From: CAZIKB01 sp964539665
Lineage (GTDB): Bacteria > Zhuqueibacterota > Zhuqueibacteria > Oceanimicrobiales > Oceanimicrobiaceae
Reading direction: 5' to 3'
DNA: 24,706 bases
Assembly: GCA_964539665.1 (NCBI GenBank)
Contig: CAZIKB010000100.1
Location: forward strand, 1-24,706
Made by a program: the position numbers and the translations under genes. The notes below the pieces were generated by a model that saw nothing but the letters and a program-made list of their open reading frames with translations, did not search any database and was not told the origin of the DNA. Below, piece after piece: positions 23,428-24,706 of this stretch (position 1 is the first letter of the stretch; each line of letters begins with the position of its first letter).

Positions 23428-23579
23428 TTAATTCTTTGATGAAGTAGCATCCACCCAATAAACATCCGATTTTTCGTTTTGGGAGCTATTAAGTGTTTCC
23501 TAAACGATTCATTTTTTATTTCAAAGCTTTCTCCTTTTCGTTTAAAGTTTTCAATCCAAGAGTCTACATGCTGACATTA
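23428..23579 (-). pseudogene. decayed remnant of a PD40 paralogue (3' end)
   Basis: In the gap between the 6-bladed propeller and copy 5 a minus-strand stretch translates as NSSQNEKSDVYWVDATSSKN, stop at 23428. This matches the family end SDIYWVDSKIF. A frame change near 23500 joins it to DSWIENFKRKGESFEIKNES, which resembles the insert of copy 4 in position. No start, signal or N-terminal block remains. Nothing else was found in the rest of the 366-base gap 23336-23701. Confidence 0.6.
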
Positions 23580-23701
23580 TAGAAGAGCATTTCCTTTATT
23601 TAATCTTCTGGTTTAGGGAGTAGAATATAATTTCGATAAATCAAGGTAAAATTCTTACTTTATAGGCAAAATTATCTTACATAGATTTCTCCCAAAAAGT
23701 G

Positions 23702-24667
23702 TTATTCCACCCCCTGATATTCTTCAATAATGTCAGTAGTGAGCCAAAAAATATCCGCTTTTCCTCTCCTTCTGCTGGTAAAAAAAAAGTACTTGCCATC
23801 GAGGGAAACGCTCGGGCAGATTTCACCCGAACTGGAATTCACCCTCGGTCCCATATTCTTCGCCTGAGTCCAACTGCCGTCATTTTTGCGATAAGAAATG
23901 TAAAGGTCTTGCCCGCCGATAGTGTCATCACGGTTCTGAGAACTGAAAATGATGTAGCTTTCATCCGGCGCAATGAAGGAATCCCAATCATTCCTGGAGC
24001 TGTTAATTGCGCTGCCTGGATTTTCAGGTAGCAGGTAATGCCCATTCTTAAATCGCGACATGTAAATTTCACAGGCGCCCATTCCCTCATTTCTACAGGA
24101 AAAGAAATACAGATTACCATTACGGGCTACTGATGGGTAATTTTCTCCATAGTCAGTATTTACTGGTAAACCAATATTTTTCGGTTCTGACCATTGCCCG
24201 GAAGGAAGTCTTTCAGTATAAAAAATATCCAAAGATTCTAAACCTTTGCCTGCCTTTTTTCTGGGCCTGTTGGAACCGAAAAAGATTCTGTTACCATCCG
24301 GAGACAAGGTGAAATCCCTGTCTGTATTGTTCGACGTGAACCACAAAGGCGCCGGCTTCAGCCATTTTCCTTTGACTTCTTTTGTAAACAGGATTGCCCA
24401 GCTTCCTTTGTATTGTGCGTTATAATAAAATTCTTTGCCATTCCTTGTAAATGCCGCACACATTTCGGGTTCATTCAAAGTGGAGATAATCCCGTCCATA
24501 AATATTTCTGCTACCTCCATTGGTGCTTCCCGACCAAAGTACGGGCCAGTCAATTCAGGAAAATTCGATTCTTTTGCAGAGCTTCTCTGCGCAGGTACAT
24601 TATTTATGATTAATAATAGAAATATCAAAAGTATGATTGATATGAACTGTAATTGTCGAGTAGACAT
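23702..24667 (-). CDS. PD40 beta-propeller exported protein, copy 5
   Basis: Most divergent copy, 321 residues. It has a signal peptide ending NVPAQ rather than a lipobox, so it is probably periplasmic or surface-released. The family block is changed (FPELTGPYFGREAPMEV, IFMDGIISTLNEPE). Repeats include TRNGKEFYYN, SPDGNRIFFGS, ARNGNLYFFSC, APDESYIIFSS and SLDGKYFFFTS. The end reads ADIFWLTTDIIEEY, without the IYWVDAK consensus. ATG at 24667 follows AGGAGT. Upstream sequence beyond 24668 is not available, so its promoter is unseen. Confidence 0.87.
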   Translation of the reverse strand: MSTRQLQFISIILLIFLLLIINNVPAQRSSAKESNFPELTGPYFGREAPMEVAEIFMDGIISTLNEPEMCAAFTRNGKEFYYNAQYKGSWAILFTKEVKGKWLKPAPLWFTSNNTDRDFTLSPDGNRIFFGSNRPRKKAGKGLESLDIFYTERLPSGQWSEPKNIGLPVNTDYGENYPSVARNGNLYFFSCRNEGMGACEIYMSRFKNGHYLLPENPGSAINSSRNDWDSFIAPDESYIIFSSQNRDDTIGGQDLYISYRKNDGSWTQAKNMGPRVNSSSGEICPSVSLDGKYFFFTSRRRGKADIFWLTTDIIEEYQGVE

Positions 24668-24706
24668 AATATGACTCCTATATTAATACACGTACATTAA
24701 GACAAT

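Noticed and set aside
1..24706. tRNA, rRNA, CRISPR arrays and insertion sequences
   Set aside because: I looked for conserved tRNA arms, rRNA blocks, regularly spaced repeats and transposase motifs, and saw none; a covariance-model scan would be decisive for small RNAs.

Overview
The window is a 24.7 kb stretch of an AT-rich bacterial chromosome in which every recognisable protein gene lies on the minus strand, so transcription runs from the high coordinates to the low ones. Several things point to an uncultured FCB-type bacterium (Calditrichota, KSB1, Marinimicrobia or Ignavibacteria-like): a secreted protein ending in the 'NYPNPFNP' FlgD-like sorting domain, DUF2911, many PD40 and 6-bladed propeller lipoproteins, AmmeMemoRadiSam proteins, and AGGAGG-type ribosome sites. 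This placement is inferred from gene content only. No tRNA, rRNA, CRISPR array or insertion sequence was seen.

Region 1 (1-5.3 kb) holds an outer-membrane SLBB polysaccharide export protein behind a good sigma-70 promoter. Next to it is a secreted FN3/Ig-like protein with a C-terminal sorting domain, followed by a sigma-54 activator without a receiver domain. Near-consensus -24/-12 (sigma-54) promoters precede both the secreted protein and the activator. The two promoter regions also share an 11-base motif upstream. This looks like a small self-reinforcing sigma-54 switch for a surface protein beside an exopolysaccharide exporter.

Region 2 (5.4-12.7 kb) is housekeeping-like. It holds a lone ECF-type ATPase, a dGTPase, AmmeMemoRadiSam A and B (AMMECR1 and MEMO homologues), an alkaline-phosphatase-superfamily metalloenzyme, a UPF0104-type membrane protein and a YchF-family P-loop protein. 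Some of these use TTG starts with good Shine-Dalgarno sites.

Region 3 (12.7-14.5 kb) has two small modules, each a short XRE-type DNA-binding protein followed or preceded by a small multi-helix membrane protein (DUF4870, DUF2975). One has a clear sigma-70 promoter. Upstream lies a 460-base gap with an interrupted plus-strand reading frame and inverted repeats.

Region 4 (14.9-24.7 kb) is an accessory-looking block. It contains a DUF2911/TPR secreted protein, five paralogous PD40 beta-propeller proteins (mostly lipoproteins) sharing an N-terminal FPVLxGxYLGQxPP...FAPGIIST block and an IYWVDAKIIEELKP-like end, a decayed remnant of a further copy, a 6-bladed propeller lipoprotein, an alpha/beta hydrolase lipoprotein and a eukaryotic-type serine/threonine dehydratase. 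The tandem family and its embedded enzymes are the most likely place for an undescribed system.
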